Shown one piece after another: positions 34,473 through 45,640 of a stretch of 64,000 nt of DNA. Both the position numbers and the translations under genes were made by a program. Below the pieces are notes generated by a model. That model was not told where the DNA came from. It did not search any database and worked only from the letters and a program-made list of their open reading frames with translations. Every line of letters starts with the position of its first letter. Position 1 is the stretch's first letter. Origin of the DNA: Arcuatula senhousia (Eukaryota > Mollusca > Bivalvia > Mytilida > Mytilidae); the NCBI GenBank assembly GCA_963971305.1, contig OZ020313.1, forward strand, positions 56,430,203 to 56,494,202. Direction: 5' to 3'.

Positions 34473-34718
34473 AAATGGAAAAACAAGTCCAACGACAAGC
34501 TCGATCGACAAAAGGCGGATATGAAGCACCAAAAAGCAGAAGTCGAGCAGGAAGCCCAGCGCTAGATCGAACAGCGTAGATTTGAGATTGAATGAGCAGA
34601 GGCAATTGAAGCAGCGGCTGTCCTGCGAAAGAAGTCGGAGTTACAAGCCGGTGATATCGACGAAGGACCATACGTTGGCGTCGACCTACCATTACCGACT
34701 CGATCCATGAAAAAATAA
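34473..34718 (+). pseudogene. Decayed helical Lys/Glu/Gln-rich frame, possible gag relic
   Basis: One plus-strand frame reads DRQKADMKHQKAEVEQEAQ, stop, IEQRRFEIE, stop, AEAIEAAAVLRKKSELQAGD. It is strongly charged and helix-like with two in-frame stops. Such sequence occurs in gag-like proteins of retroelements, and an integrase relic lies 750 bp downstream, so one decayed element is possible. There is no diagnostic domain. Confidence 0.35.
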
Positions 34719-34985
34719 AAGACCAATAAGGTTGTGTAGTTGGGTCCTTGCCCTGTTGCAATCTTGGGTAAGTTTGGTCAAATTGCCATGGGTCTATTTT
34801 GTCCGAAAAGAGTCCAAAAACTATGGCTTTATGTGTCAGTATAGTAAGGTTTGGTCCCCTTAAGCAAAAGATTGGTCCATGGACAAAATTAAAGACCATT
34901 AAGGTTGTGTATTTGGTTCTTTGTCCTGTCGCAACCTAGAGTATGATGGGTCCACCTGCTATGAGTCTATCTATAGCCGTTGATG
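34705..34985 (+). repeat. Imperfect tandem duplication, about 173-bp unit
   Basis: AAAGACCAATAAGGTTGTGTAGTTGG at 34718 recurs as AAAGACCATTAAGGTTGTGTATTTGG at 34891, followed in both by TTGTCCTGTYGCAAYCT-like sequence. Confidence 0.7.
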
Positions 34986-35474
34986 CTAGAGCGAAACTGT
35001 AAGCTATGATGTATCAAAAATAAGTTTGTTTAAGTAATAACAGGCAGTAATCCACGTCCAAATCTAGGAAGAGAAGATGGTTGGGAAATATTTTTGCCGA
35101 GTTACCAAATTAGTGCAAAAACACCTTTTATAAAAGCGGTAAATGCGATGGTGCTTAAAAACTGTGTCATCTTATCAAAAACTCTTTTTATGGCACAAGA
35201 GAAAATTTTATCTAAAAGAAATTAAATGGTATGGAAAGTTATAAGACATTCAATCCATGTTCAAAAATATGGCTCATCTAAAGCTAGTTTAATATTAAAT
35301 ATTATGAACAGACATCAATAAGATCTATATTGTAGATCTTACATCAAAAGCTGTTTACAATCGACGATAGATAATTTTGTTATGTTTTATCAGTTATCGA
35401 TGTTTTCAGCAGATTCCTTTGGTTATGAGAAATATCAGACAAAAGCGCATATACAGTTGCAAATGAATTGTATA

Positions 35475-36015
35475 ATACATGTATATAGGTCGACTTTGGA
35501 CCACAAAGAATAATCCAAAGTGACCAAGGGAGCGAGTTCAAAGAGCATGTTAAACAACTAAGCAATCTTCTTGGTACCAAATTATTGTACAATATGAGTA
35601 GTCATCCTCAAAGCCAGGGAAAAGATGAAAGATATCATCGGACATGGAAGGGGAAATTCATCAAGATTTGCTTAAAACACAAAACGAAGGAGTGTATAAT
35701 TGAGTGACTTCCGTATTGGCAAATAATATAGAATGATGTACTACATAGGTCTTAAGGCATATAACCTTATGAATGCATGTTTGGTATACATTCAAATCAA
35801 ATAATAAAACAGGATCGCTAAAAGTTGTAGCTGCAATGAAGTTGGAGAAAGGGAAGAATTTGAAATAACTGAGACGAACGATGCAGCTATTATTGAGCAA
35901 CACTTCAGCATGATAAAAGAGATCCGAACAAAAACGAAGAAAAAATCGGATGAGGCAAGCAGTCAAATGATAAAGAACTGGCTTTTAAATAATTCACCTA
36001 GGTCAAATAACGCAA
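35475..36015 (+). pseudogene. Retroelement/Ginger-type integrase core relic
   Basis: The plus strand encodes FGPQRIIQSDQGSEFKEHV, then HPQSQGKDERYHRTWKGK, then a degraded stretch including PYECMFG and a charged tail (IIEQHFSMIKEIRTKTKKKS). The SDQGSEF and HPQSQG-x-ER motifs give the second Asp and the Glu of the DDE integrase core as used by Ty3/Gypsy elements and Ginger DNA transposons. Stops occur after the first block (TGA at 35704) and near 35755. The first Asp region is missing. No LTRs or certain termini were found. Confidence 0.7.
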
Positions 36016-36362
36016 TTTTCTACCATACACTTTGTTGCATTAAAATTGGTACAATAAAATTGCGTCTCATACCGATACTCTGTGTAGAAATATATTGCGT
36101 TAGCCCAGCGTCTCGGGGCCGGTACACCAACACCAAATCACAATTTTATCACGGAGGTGGGATAAGTTCCATAAAAGTAGGTACATTGATATGTGTGGCC
36201 TAAATGGGCTACTTTTTTTGGGTGTCCAATATGTGAAAAGGGTGCATATTTTAGATGCTTCTTACTGTATAATAATATAACAAGATGACTTTTCACAAAT
36301 GTCATACATCAATAGAAAAAGAATGACCGAACATCCATTCACGTTTTGTCTCCATGTGACCC
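36016..36362. other. Non-coding, nothing recognised
   Basis: Short GC-rich patch near 36105-36130 only. Confidence 0.4.
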
Positions 36363-36364
36363 TA

Positions 36365-36908
36365 CTGTCTGTAAAGGGTAGTCTGGAGAATGGAAAAAAT
36401 TTTTTCTGAAATAAGGTAGCTTTAATTTGTATAGATAATCTTCTTAGTATAAAAAAGACGTAGTTAAAAAATATAACATCTTAACAGAAAGTTCAATACA
36501 TTTCCTAAAAATTAAGATATTTGCTAGCCTATGGGGATTTCCCAAAAAAAGGCGGGAAAAATTGTCTATTGTGACGTCATATGACGTCAAAGTGCACTCC
36601 CAGATGTAAACAAAAACAAATTAATCACAAAATATATCTATGATCTGAACGATATTCTAAAATTGTACAAAAAAGTGGTTATTGACAATTTGGCATCCCC
36701 AAATATGGCTGCCATTTACAATGGAAAAACTAGGGGGCAAAGTGATTTTGATTCGTTTATCTTAGAGGTAAGCCATTTCTTTACTCTTTTCTGTTAATTT
36801 AGTAACGTTTTCTTGCAAAGATAGAAATGGCAAACATTTCAAAGGTTCTAGCAACAACATGAAGAAAAAAAAAGAATTTCTGTTCTCCAGACTTCCCTTT
36901 ACAGACAG
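36365..36908. mobile_element. MITE-like element, TA target duplication
   Basis: Ends CTGTCTGTAAAGGGTAGTCT (36365) and the inverse AGACTTCCCTTTACAGACAG (to 36908) form a 27-bp inverted repeat with one mismatch, flanked by TA (36363-36364 and 36909-36910). Length is 544 bp with no gene. A paired TGACGTCATATGACGTCA sits at 36572-36589. Size, TIR and TA duplication fit a Tc1/mariner-derived MITE. Confidence 0.85.
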
Positions 36909-37210
36909 TAACTGTAACTGTATACTTCCTTAGCTTAGCTGCCTGTGGCTTCTTTTAAACGACTTAACCCATTATATTCCGGTCGAACAACGTATGCCAA
37001 TGTATGCACTGAAATGTATGTTGGACGGTTATCTGCAGTTACCACTTTCGTTATTGTTAGCGCTATTGTGTTGAAAAGTACACCAACTTGAAGGTCGTAA
37101 GTCGTATGTTTAAAATTTTGATTGATTCTAAAGAATTAGGGGGTTCCCGGGGTGTGGCAGTGGTGGGGATGGGGTTTCTCTCTCGCATGCTTAGTCCACT
37201 CAGGATAAAG

Positions 37211-37785
37211 AACAAGATATGATAAGGGCCCAATTTTGCCCCCAATTTTGAAATTATCAAAATGAGCTTAAAGTATACTTTAAATTAGTTAAACTTTACT
37301 ATATCAGCATTATTTTGTTTAAAGTGGTCCATTATGGTGTTGAAATAATTACCCAAAGTGGCTTAAAAATCATGATTGGGTGAAAAACTGTAAAAAAAAC
37401 TGCACTTTTGAAGTGGTTTTTAGTAAATTTAACTATGAGCCACACAGAGTACCACTACAATAATTTATGTAGATAACCATTTTTAATACAGAAACAGACC
37501 ACAAAAATATCTTTGTGGTACTCCGTGTGGCTCATAGTTAAATTTGCCAAAACCTACTCAAAATTTGCATGAATTTTACACTTTTTCACAAAAATGCCAT
37601 TTTCACATAATTTGATGACGTCACTGTGATGTAATAAACAATATTTAGTGAACATAAATGTCATTTTACTATACCTAGTTCATCTAAGAACTGATTTAGA
37701 ATAATTTAACTTCAGTTCAATTATTTTAAATAAATGGTAAATTAGGGGGCCAAATTTAGCACTTATCATATCTTGTCCTTTTTAT
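37211..37785. mobile_element. Fold-back element, about 575 bp
   Basis: Left AACAAGATATGATAAG with CCCAATTTTGCCCCC and right GGGGGCCAAATTTAGCAC with TTATCATATCTTGTC are inverted. Inner palindrome arms AACTATGAGCCACACAGAGTACCAC (37430) and GTGGTACTCCGTGTGGCTCATAGTT (37515) pair with one mismatch. The arms between are diverged. No gene. Confidence 0.75.
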
Positions 37786-37865
37786 TACAGTCATTCAAAT
37801 CAGTATCATCGAAAACCATGTTTTAAAACGACGAAAGTAAATTTTAGGGATAAGCGCATGTTAAG

Positions 37866-37955
37866 TTTTTGGGGTTAGTCGATGACATTTTTACGTTGCG
37901 ACTAACTATAAAAATTTTGGGGATAGTCGATATTTGGAAATAGTTGCCTTACACA
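37866..37955. repeat. Inverted-repeat unit, right partner of 29605-29705
   Basis: Reverse complement of the left unit, with blocks TTTTTGGGGTTAGTCGATGA, GTTGCGACTAACT and TTTTGGGGATAGTCGAT. Confidence 0.7.
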
Positions 37956-38789
37956 CGTGCTAGTGAGTTTTATCTAGAAATAATAGAATTTAAGTACTGA
38001 TACTTAAATTCGTTTATCGCAGAGGCCGTTGTTGTGCTTTGCAGGTTAAATTATAGAATTTGTGGTTGTTAGTTGAAACAATTAAAGGTTCCGGTTATTA
38101 TTAGAATTTCAGTTTCACGAACACATCGTCATGTCTGAAAATTTATCCCATCCCAACTCCCTCCCTCTTTAAAGTTCAGTTACTGCTGTTTGTTCTCATT
38201 TTAATTTCAGCTTCTTAGTTCCATATGTACGAACGTTTGATACGACTGGTGATATTGTTGATGTAAATGATGCTGATGTAGATGTGGTTGATTCTGAGCA
38301 TAAAGATACATTTGGACATTCATCAACAGAAAACTTTTTAAAATTGTGTTTGATGTTTTTTTCTTTCTTGTGTTTAAAATTTCTTTGGCGATTTTCGCTG
38401 CTTAAGTTTTAATTTCTTGGTTTTCATAGAAATACTTGACTTCTGTTACTAACAGTCAAGTATTTATAAATTATTTACACCTGTGATACCCACGGTGAAA
38501 TAATATCTTAACCATTTAAGTTGTGGTTGCCATAATTTGCGGTAACCAATTTATATATTTGAACAATTTAAAGTTTTTGTAAATATACATCTCTATATAC
38601 ATATATGCATGTAATTATTTATTTCATAATACAGCTGCGGCCAAATACGCCAGTACCTTATTATCTAGTTTTCTTTTAATTTATATGGCCTTTATGAGAT
38701 AAAGCTGCATTATAAACCAATCGAAATTGTCGTTTTAAATTAGAATGAAATTATTATAGTCTTACAAACCCACAATCTGAGAAAGAACA
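37956..38789. other. Non-coding, nothing recognised
   Basis: AT-rich, no feature supported. Confidence 0.4.
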
Positions 38790-38900
38790 ATTTCATTTGA
38801 TTCTTGAGTATGATTCAAACTGAAATGCGAGAAACGAGAAAAAACGTTACAGAACATTTTGATAAACATGAAAAAGATTACTACAAGAATTAGCAAAAAA
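38790..38900 (+). pseudogene. B-box gene coiled-coil scrap
   Basis: ATTCAAACTGAAATGCGAGAAACGAG and following bases encode IQTEMRETRKNVTEHFDKHE, resembling IQAEIREARRKVNNHLDNVE at about residues 160-180 of the protein at 26079. Surrounding sequence is too decayed to extend the match with certainty. Confidence 0.45.
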
Positions 38901-39124
38901 AATTGGGAAGGAAATGACGTGAAAAAAAATGCGAATTACTTGGTAAATGCAAAAAAGAACACACGTCCAACCTACTATAAATTGCATGGACGACACAATA
39001 ATTGTGGACGTTAGAATATTCTTATCGCCAAAGATTCTTTGTAAATATGCTTTTATACATATACGTCGTAAAAGAATATGATAACAAACTTTTTGTTATA
39101 CATTCTGAACTGTTAACTGACATA

Positions 39125-40230
39125 AAATGAAGAAGAGGTTACATCGACCGCAAAAACATTGGAGGAAGAAAAGACTTTCTATTCCAATCTATATACTTCA
39201 AAATTAAATAGTGAATATACAGGTGAGAGTGATTTCTACTGTGATCAACACATTCCAAAACTTCATGAAATACGGAAACAAAAGTGCGACGAACCTATTA
39301 CAAAATCAGAGTGTCTGAAAGTACTGAAATCCTTTAAAAATAACAAAAGTCCTGAAACAGATGGGCTAACGGCAGAATTCTATAAATTCTTTTGGAAAGA
39401 TATCAAAAAATATGTGATAGACTCTTTCCTCTACTCAGTTGATAAAAGAATGCTATCCATAGACCAAAGGCGCGGTATTTTAACTCTTATACCAAAGAAA
39501 GATAAGGACATAACTTTGTTGAGCAATTGGCGTCCTCTATCACTTTTAAATATTGATTACAAAATTATAGCAAAAGTCATTGCCGAAAGATTAAAACCCC
39601 ACCTGCCAAAACTGATTAGCCCAGATCAAACAGGCTACGTAGCCAACAGATTTATTGGCGGCGATAACTTGCGTTTAATTTCTGATGTTATTTCTTATAC
39701 TTCTTTGAAAAATTATCCCGGCCTTATTTTATTAATAGATTTCGAGAAAGCCTTCGATACTATTGAGTGGAAATATATACAAAACGCCTTAAAGCTATAC
39801 AATTTTGGAGAAAATTTCAGAAGGTGGATCAGCATTTTATATGCTGATATATTTCTAGTGTGGCTGTAAACATTGATTTCAGTTCAAATTTATTCAAAAT
39901 AGAAAGGAGAGTTAGACAGGGATGTTTACTTTCCTCTTTTTTGTTTATTTTAGCTGTTGAATTACTAGCCATTAATGTCAGGGAAAATAAACATATAAAG
40001 GGAGTAAAAATTGGAGACGTTGAAATAAAGATATCACAGCTAGCAGATGATACGACATGCTTCTTAAGTGACGAAAACTCAGCAACTCTTGTCTTAAATA
40101 CCCTTGCAGATTTTGAAAGGTGTTCGGGGCTAAAGGTCAATATTTCAAAATGTGAAGCTGTCTGGATTGGCAGAGGCAAATTAAATAGGGATGGTTCTTT
40201 GCCAATCAGATGGGCCAGTAAGGACCATGG
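39125..40230 (+). pseudogene. L1/Tx1-like LINE reverse transcriptase, truncated and frameshifted
   Basis: The first frame (to 39869) has KNNKSPETDGLTAEFYKFFW, LIPKKDKD...NWRPLSLLNIDYKIIAKVIA, DQTGYV, and the first catalytic Asp in LIDFEKAFDTIEW (near 39740). A frame change near 39850 leads to RRVRQGCLLSSFLFILAVE and the catalytic pair LADDTT (near 40042), then GLKVNISKCE. The endonuclease (5') and the C-terminal region are missing. It belongs to the L1/Tx1-type non-LTR elements by these motifs. This copy is dead. Confidence 0.9.
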
Positions 40231-41640
40231 CCATTATCCCCTGTATTTAGTTCATAGAATTTGATGGTGCGTTAAACATTTAAAAAGCTATTTATAGATA
40301 TTTAAAGTCGTCATTCATAAATCCTATTTTAAACCACAAGGTAAGTCCCAATCGAAGTCACTTTTAAGTATGCTGATTTCATTCGTTTACTTCATTGAAA
40401 ATGTAGATATTGTTATAAAAATGTCCCAAAACCTCTTTCTTTCATAAATTAGAAGAAAGTATAAAAAGAAAGAATAAAAGTAAAAACATAATTAACCGTA
40501 TAACACAATGTTACTATTTAACTAATATATTATAGTATTATCAATCAAAAGCTAAAATGTACTAAGTGTCATATTCGATTTGGCTGGGTGGGGTGAAATA
40601 AAACGGCAAATCATAGAAAAACGTAATTGACTTTTAATTTAGCATTTAAAAAAAGATTATCTCTATAATTGAGATACAGAAGGACAAAATCGAACATCCC
40701 GTTCAAGATTTGAACTTACACTGTCAATTTATAATATTGCAAACACTATTAGTTATAGAACAACAATTAAATACCAACGACCTAACTCACTGAGCTATCG
40801 GAGACATACTGTAGCAGTGAAAAAAATAAACATTTAAGTTTTGAATTCTTTTAATTTGTGATTTTTTTTTGTTAAAAAGTTAATTTTTCGGTAGAAGGAC
40901 ATCGACAACCAAAATCTTTTAAAATGCATATTATTCTAATCTAACCATTCTACTCAAAACCCCAAAAGTCATGTTGGTTGTGTGTGTCCTTAATGGGGGA
41001 TTCACATATAAAAGAGGCGAATTTTAAGCAAAAATGTGCAAAATGCATTTTCTTAGATTTTCAGGACAAAAAATCACCGGTTTGAAGGTTTTGAATATTG
41101 TTGATTTTCATTTACTTCATCGCAATGGCCCTACTCTACACATTTTTATAACATGGAGAGTGTTTTGTGAAACTTTTGAAATTGGCCCGTCTATGGTCAG
41201 AATTACAGGGAAAATGGCCATGGTCCTTTAAAACATTGGGGTTACACTTCGATGCTATACATGAAAGTGTAGATCAAAACTTCGACACAAGCTTTACTAA
41301 GATACTATTCGCGTGTTCCTAGGAGTGATGATGACAATAATAAATGAACTACAACTTCTCTCCGATATTTTGCCCACTCTGGCAACACATTTTGGCAACA
41401 CATCACTGATTTTAAATTCCTTATGCAACAAACCTATACAAAGGCGGCCATATTTTCGTAGAAAATAGTCCCTTTTGTGAAAATAACCTGCTTTAGTTAA
41501 GAAAAAAATGGCTCAAATTAAGGTCACGAGTACTAACACGAAACTAAGAAAATAATTCAATTAAGAATTAAATGTAATTTTGTTTTGGTTTATCATCGTG
41601 CACATTGAATAACCCGCGAAGCAGATTATATTAAACGTGT
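40231..41640. other. Mostly non-coding; one tRNA-like patch
   Basis: Apart from the tRNA-like sequence at 40690-40808, no gene or clear repeat was seen in this AT-rich stretch. Confidence 0.45.
40690..40808 (-). other. tRNA-like / tRNA-derived SINE-like sequence
   Basis: On the minus strand CGATAGCTCAGTGAGTTAGG resembles an A box and AAGTTCAAATCTTGAAC a B box. The spacing is too long for a normal tRNA, and the acceptor stem does not pair well. It could be a decayed tRNA, a tRNA-derived SINE, or chance. Confidence 0.3.
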
Positions 41641-41649
41641 ACCATTAAA

Positions 41650-43642
41650 AGTTTAGTTATGGCTTCCTATCCTCAGTAGTTCTTACTACTGAGGATAGGA
41701 AATTTCTCCATATTCCATTTAAGAACAAAGGGATAGATGCTATAAACATTAGCAATATTTTAAATCGTAAGGAAGTTACATCTTAAATTCCTCAATATTT
41801 CAAAAATCAGTCAACACCAATTGTTTCCTACCGCTACACTAAAACCATAAGTAGTAAAATTTTCAACCACAAAAAGGCATTGCAGGACCTAAACATTGAA
41901 GAATATCTAAAGTCCCCTCTGACATGTGATTGCTATGCTTCTCCCTTTGTCTATGGTCCATCTGGTCATGTCATCACGGGTGATCTTAAGATAATTGAAA
42001 ATGATTTATTACGTAATGTGGTTTCCCATGGACCTAAATCCAGGGAACCGCAACGTATAAATTGGAATCATAACTTTAAGATCATCATGGACGCTGTGGA
42101 GGACTATGCTAGAGCCTGGATAAAGAGGGAAAAGGACCAAGAACCAGAGCTTAAATCACTGTCGGACTGGGTAAGGACTATCCGATCTCTTGTACGAAGC
42201 CGAATAGACAAACTTTGCAAATGTGTGAACCCCCGGCCTTCTTCTGTATTTAGAGATCGTGAAGCTCTCAATTGTCTCTCTTCCTTACATGACAGGTATG
42301 TTGTCACGCCAGCAGACAAGGCTTCCAATAATATAGTTTTTGTATGTAAAGCACATTATTACAATTGTCTAATAAAAGAACTAGGCATTGATGGTAATAC
42401 TTCCGCTAGTGGTACATACACACGGACTACATTTAACAAAGATGAAATCATAGCCAACCATAGCTCTTTTATGACCTCTTTCAATATTCCAATGAAAGAG
42501 GAACATAAAGAGTTACCATATTTGTACTGGATACCTTAACTTCACAAAAATCCGTACAAAGAAAGGTATATAGCTGGATCTTCATCCTGTTCAACTACAG
42601 AGCTGTCCGTTCATTTAACTAAAATCTTGTCTGCTGTCAAAGAAGGTCAACAAGCATACTGCGACACTATTTATGATCGTAGTGGAATTAACCATATGTG
42701 GATTTTGAAAAACTCAAAAGATTTGTTAGATCATTTTAAATCTAGATCATTTTTTGAGGTTCACTCTTTGAAAACGTTCGATTTTTCAACTTTATATACT
42801 ACCTTGCCACACGAAAAACTAAAATGTCGCCTGAAAATTTCTCGAAAAAGCCTTTTCAAACTCAAGGAATTTTGTTGTTTTGGGTTATAATTCTACATTC
42901 TTTTACAAAACATCTTTCAAAGATAAAATTTGTTACACACTGGAACAAGTTTGCAGTATGCTTGATTTCCTCATTGACAACATATTTGTCACCTTCGGAG
43001 GAGAGATATTTCAACAACAAATCGGCATTCCAATGGGCACAAACTGTGCTCCTTTCCTCGCCGATTTGTTTTTATACTCTTACGAGACTGAATTTCTTCA
43101 GGGACTCGTAAGGAACAAGAAGATGAAAGAGGCAAGGTCATTTAATCTTACATTCAGATATATTGATGATGTCCTTTCTGTCAATAACACTTCATTTTGG
43201 TAGTTGGATTCCTTCAATATATCCTCCGGAATTGGAGATTAAAAAGAGACCACCGAATCTAATTGCTTCACGTCTTTCTTGGATTTGCACCTCGAATTTG
43301 ACCCAGGTGGTCATCTCAGTACAAAAATTTACGATAAACGAGACGATTTTAATTTTCAAATTATTAATTTTCCTAATTTACAGAGCAATATACCTACTTC
43401 TCCTGCATACGGTGTCTATATTTCTCAACTTATTCGATATGCCAGAGCTTGCACACATTTCACAGATTTTTTATCAGACACCGGTTTCTTCGTGACCGAC
43501 TTTTGAAGCAGGGCTATAAGAAAATACGTCTCATACGATCACTAAAAAAAATCTTTCTTCGTTATCAGCCACTAGTAAAAAAGTTCAAAATTGAGTTAAA
43601 AGATATGATAGTTAATTGTTTTAATTAGTGTTTGTCTGGTCT
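41650..43642 (+). pseudogene. Penelope-like reverse transcriptase, 5' portion of interrupted element
   Basis: Reading begins around 41695 with FKNKGIDAINISNILNRKEV, passes YKTISSK and LTCDCYASPFVYG, a helical stretch, then TPADKASNNIVFVCKAHYYN and YLYWIP (stop at 42537-42539). The palm follows: DFSTLYTTLPHEKL (near 42780), a frame change near 42830, GIPMGTNCAPFLADLFLYSY (near 43024), catalytic YIDDV (near 43160), another frame change near 43200, and YGVYISQLIRYARACTHFTD (near 43410). Order matches the copy at 14345-16420. The element is cut at 43642 by a DNA element and resumes at 50392. Several stops show it is dead. Penelope-like assignment is by palm motifs; no GIY-YIG domain was seen. Confidence 0.8.
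41664..41701. repeat. Perfect 17-bp hairpin
   Basis: TTCCTATCCTCAGTAGT, loop TCTT, then the exact reverse complement. It lies at the apparent 5' edge of the Penelope-like element and may be part of its terminal structure. Confidence 0.85.
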
Positions 43643-43669
43643 CACGGTAGGTCCCGTGTCCGGCGACAG

Positions 43670-44105
43670 GATTGTTTTTTCGAGAGGGATTTACAATTGT
43701 CCTGGTTTTTTCAAGAGAAAAATCAATAAAAATGTATACTTTGGTGATATTTAGGTTTTTTAACTGAAAGCGAAGAAAAAATGCTACCAACGGGTAGGCA
43801 TATTTTAGTATTATCATATTGTATAACAACACCAATTCCTATAAAAAAAATGTGATTCCTAAATAAAAATGTGGGCTGTTTTTTGAATTTTTACCTTTTT
43901 GCATTTTTCGCCCCTTAAAAGACAAATATATTGAACGAGATTGCGAACCATTATAAGTAAACATCAATGTTATACTATGGCATCCTGAACATTGATGCCA
44001 AAAAGTTGCGTCTTACATATTTTTAAATTAAAATAAAATACATGTCCAGGTTTTTTCAAGAGGTGTCCAGGTTTTTGCAAGAGAGGTCCAGGTTTTTTCA
44101 TACTT
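43670..44105 (+). repeat. Left subterminal TCCAGGTTTTTTCRAGAG repeats
   Basis: Copies at about 43673 (ATTGTTTTTTCGAGAGG), 43700 (TCCTGGTTTTTTCAAGAG), 44044, 44067 and 44088 (TCCAGGTTTTTTCAAGAG and variants), all in the same orientation. They mirror a set at the right end. Confidence 0.85.
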
Positions 44106-44604
44106 TAGATAGACAAGTTGTGCGTGTTGTTAACCTCTTAAATCATATTTTAAAAGACATTGTATGTTGTTAAAAAAATAAGAATACGGTACTATCATTT
44201 CAAGGGTTTTGGACAAGAATACGTCAGTTAAAGTCAAGAATTCAACCTTATATAGCCTATATAAACAGGCAGGCACATATAATTGACGCCTACAACCAGA
44301 ACCCATTAATCTATTGTCTAAGCATAACTAACAACTGTTATAAATTGAAAATAGCCTCACTGAATAATTGCATGGAGACAAAATGTTTGTGTTGCGACAA
44401 GCAGAAAATGCTTACAGTTCCTGGGCTACCTTCTTTAAACTTGACTTGTAGTTGTTTCTTGGATGTGAGAGTCGTCTTCTTTCATGTCTGCTGTTTTATC
44501 CAGGATTATATTAGACTCGAATGACCTTTCAGTACGTCTTAATTTTTACACATATGTATTTTTTGTATATATTATAGTTTCAACATAAAACTTCATAAGA
44601 GTAT

Positions 44605-45335
44605 GCACCCGTGCGGGACCCGGAAGGCGAATGGGTTAGCAGCAGCACTAAACTTGACGGTAAAAGTCCACTAAATAGCGCTCAAAAACCTGTCATTTTC
44701 CAGGCCGCTTAGCCCACAAAGCGACTGGGATGTGTGCCACAGGTGGTTGAATGGGGCAGCCCTGTCATAATAAATGCCGGTCCATCAGGCTATACTAATG
44801 CGGAAACTTGACCGTAAACCATATTGGACCAACGTGCATGGAGAGTTCCAAGGTTCATGCACGTAAAATATCCCATTGTGCACCACCACGGACTAAATTT
44901 TCTGCACCTACCCACCTCTTCCCTTTTCCAGTGATCTTCAAAATTTACAGATCCTTTGTTTCCCACTCCAACCCCGCTTCTCTCTCTCAGTGAGTATAGG
45001 TTCAAACAGGATTCAGCATTGTATTTTCGCCAGATAAAGGATGGTTATGTGAAACTGGGTAAGAGTTTGCTATATCCCACACAGGTAGATGTTCCATCTA
45101 GTATGACCTCATTCCGGGTAAGGGTTCTTCATTGTCAGTCACCATATGGAAGGGTTCCAAATTGTGCGAAACTTTTGAGGAAGGATTTCGTCACTTTCTG
45201 GATGCATTGGCCTATGGTGCGTTGAGGGTACATTGGCCTATCTTGTGAGTTGGTTCGTTTTACTTCTGGTTTGTGGTCGTGCATGGGTCCTTGGGTCAGT
45301 GTCCTGGGTGGGTCTACAGAATTCATTTTGGTGTT
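44605..45335 (-). repeat. Dispersed repeat, family A, full copy inside DNA element
   Basis: Reverse-complement match to 30075-30775 over its full length. It has no conserved frame and is nested in the 45-bp-TIR element. Confidence 0.8.
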
Positions 45336-45449
45336 TCAATTAGCTCTTGTACTGCTGATTATGACTGAAATAGTGTCGACTGGACATAAAACAAACATAA
45401 AAGTATGAGATTCAAAGACTATTCAAGTTTCTGTATCTTTACATACACA

Positions 45450-45640
45450 TGCATACGTTAAGGGGTTCCAATATCTCATATTCCCTAATGTTTTTATCAA
45501 ATATCCCGTATCCAAAATAGAGGTTTTTTTTCTTATCCCATATCCCTGTAAAAAGAATAGATTTAAATATTTTATATCCCAGTTTGTTTTGCCTCAAATA
45601 TCCCGTATCCTAGGAATAAATATGTAAATATCCCATATTC
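45450..45640 (+). repeat. AAATATCCCRTATCC short repeats
   Basis: Variants of ATATCCCRTATCC occur at about 45468, 45500, 45532, 45580, 45596 and 45630, irregularly spaced. No function is evident. Confidence 0.6.

Noticed and set aside
34240..34899. 219-residue minus-strand open frame
   Set aside because: It lies opposite the decayed Lys/Glu-rich plus-strand frame and a tandem duplication. It shows no domain, no signal for translation and unusual composition.
41650..41880. Hammerhead ribozyme at the Penelope-like 5' end
   Set aside because: No CTGATGA core with a matching GAAA partner was found on either strand.
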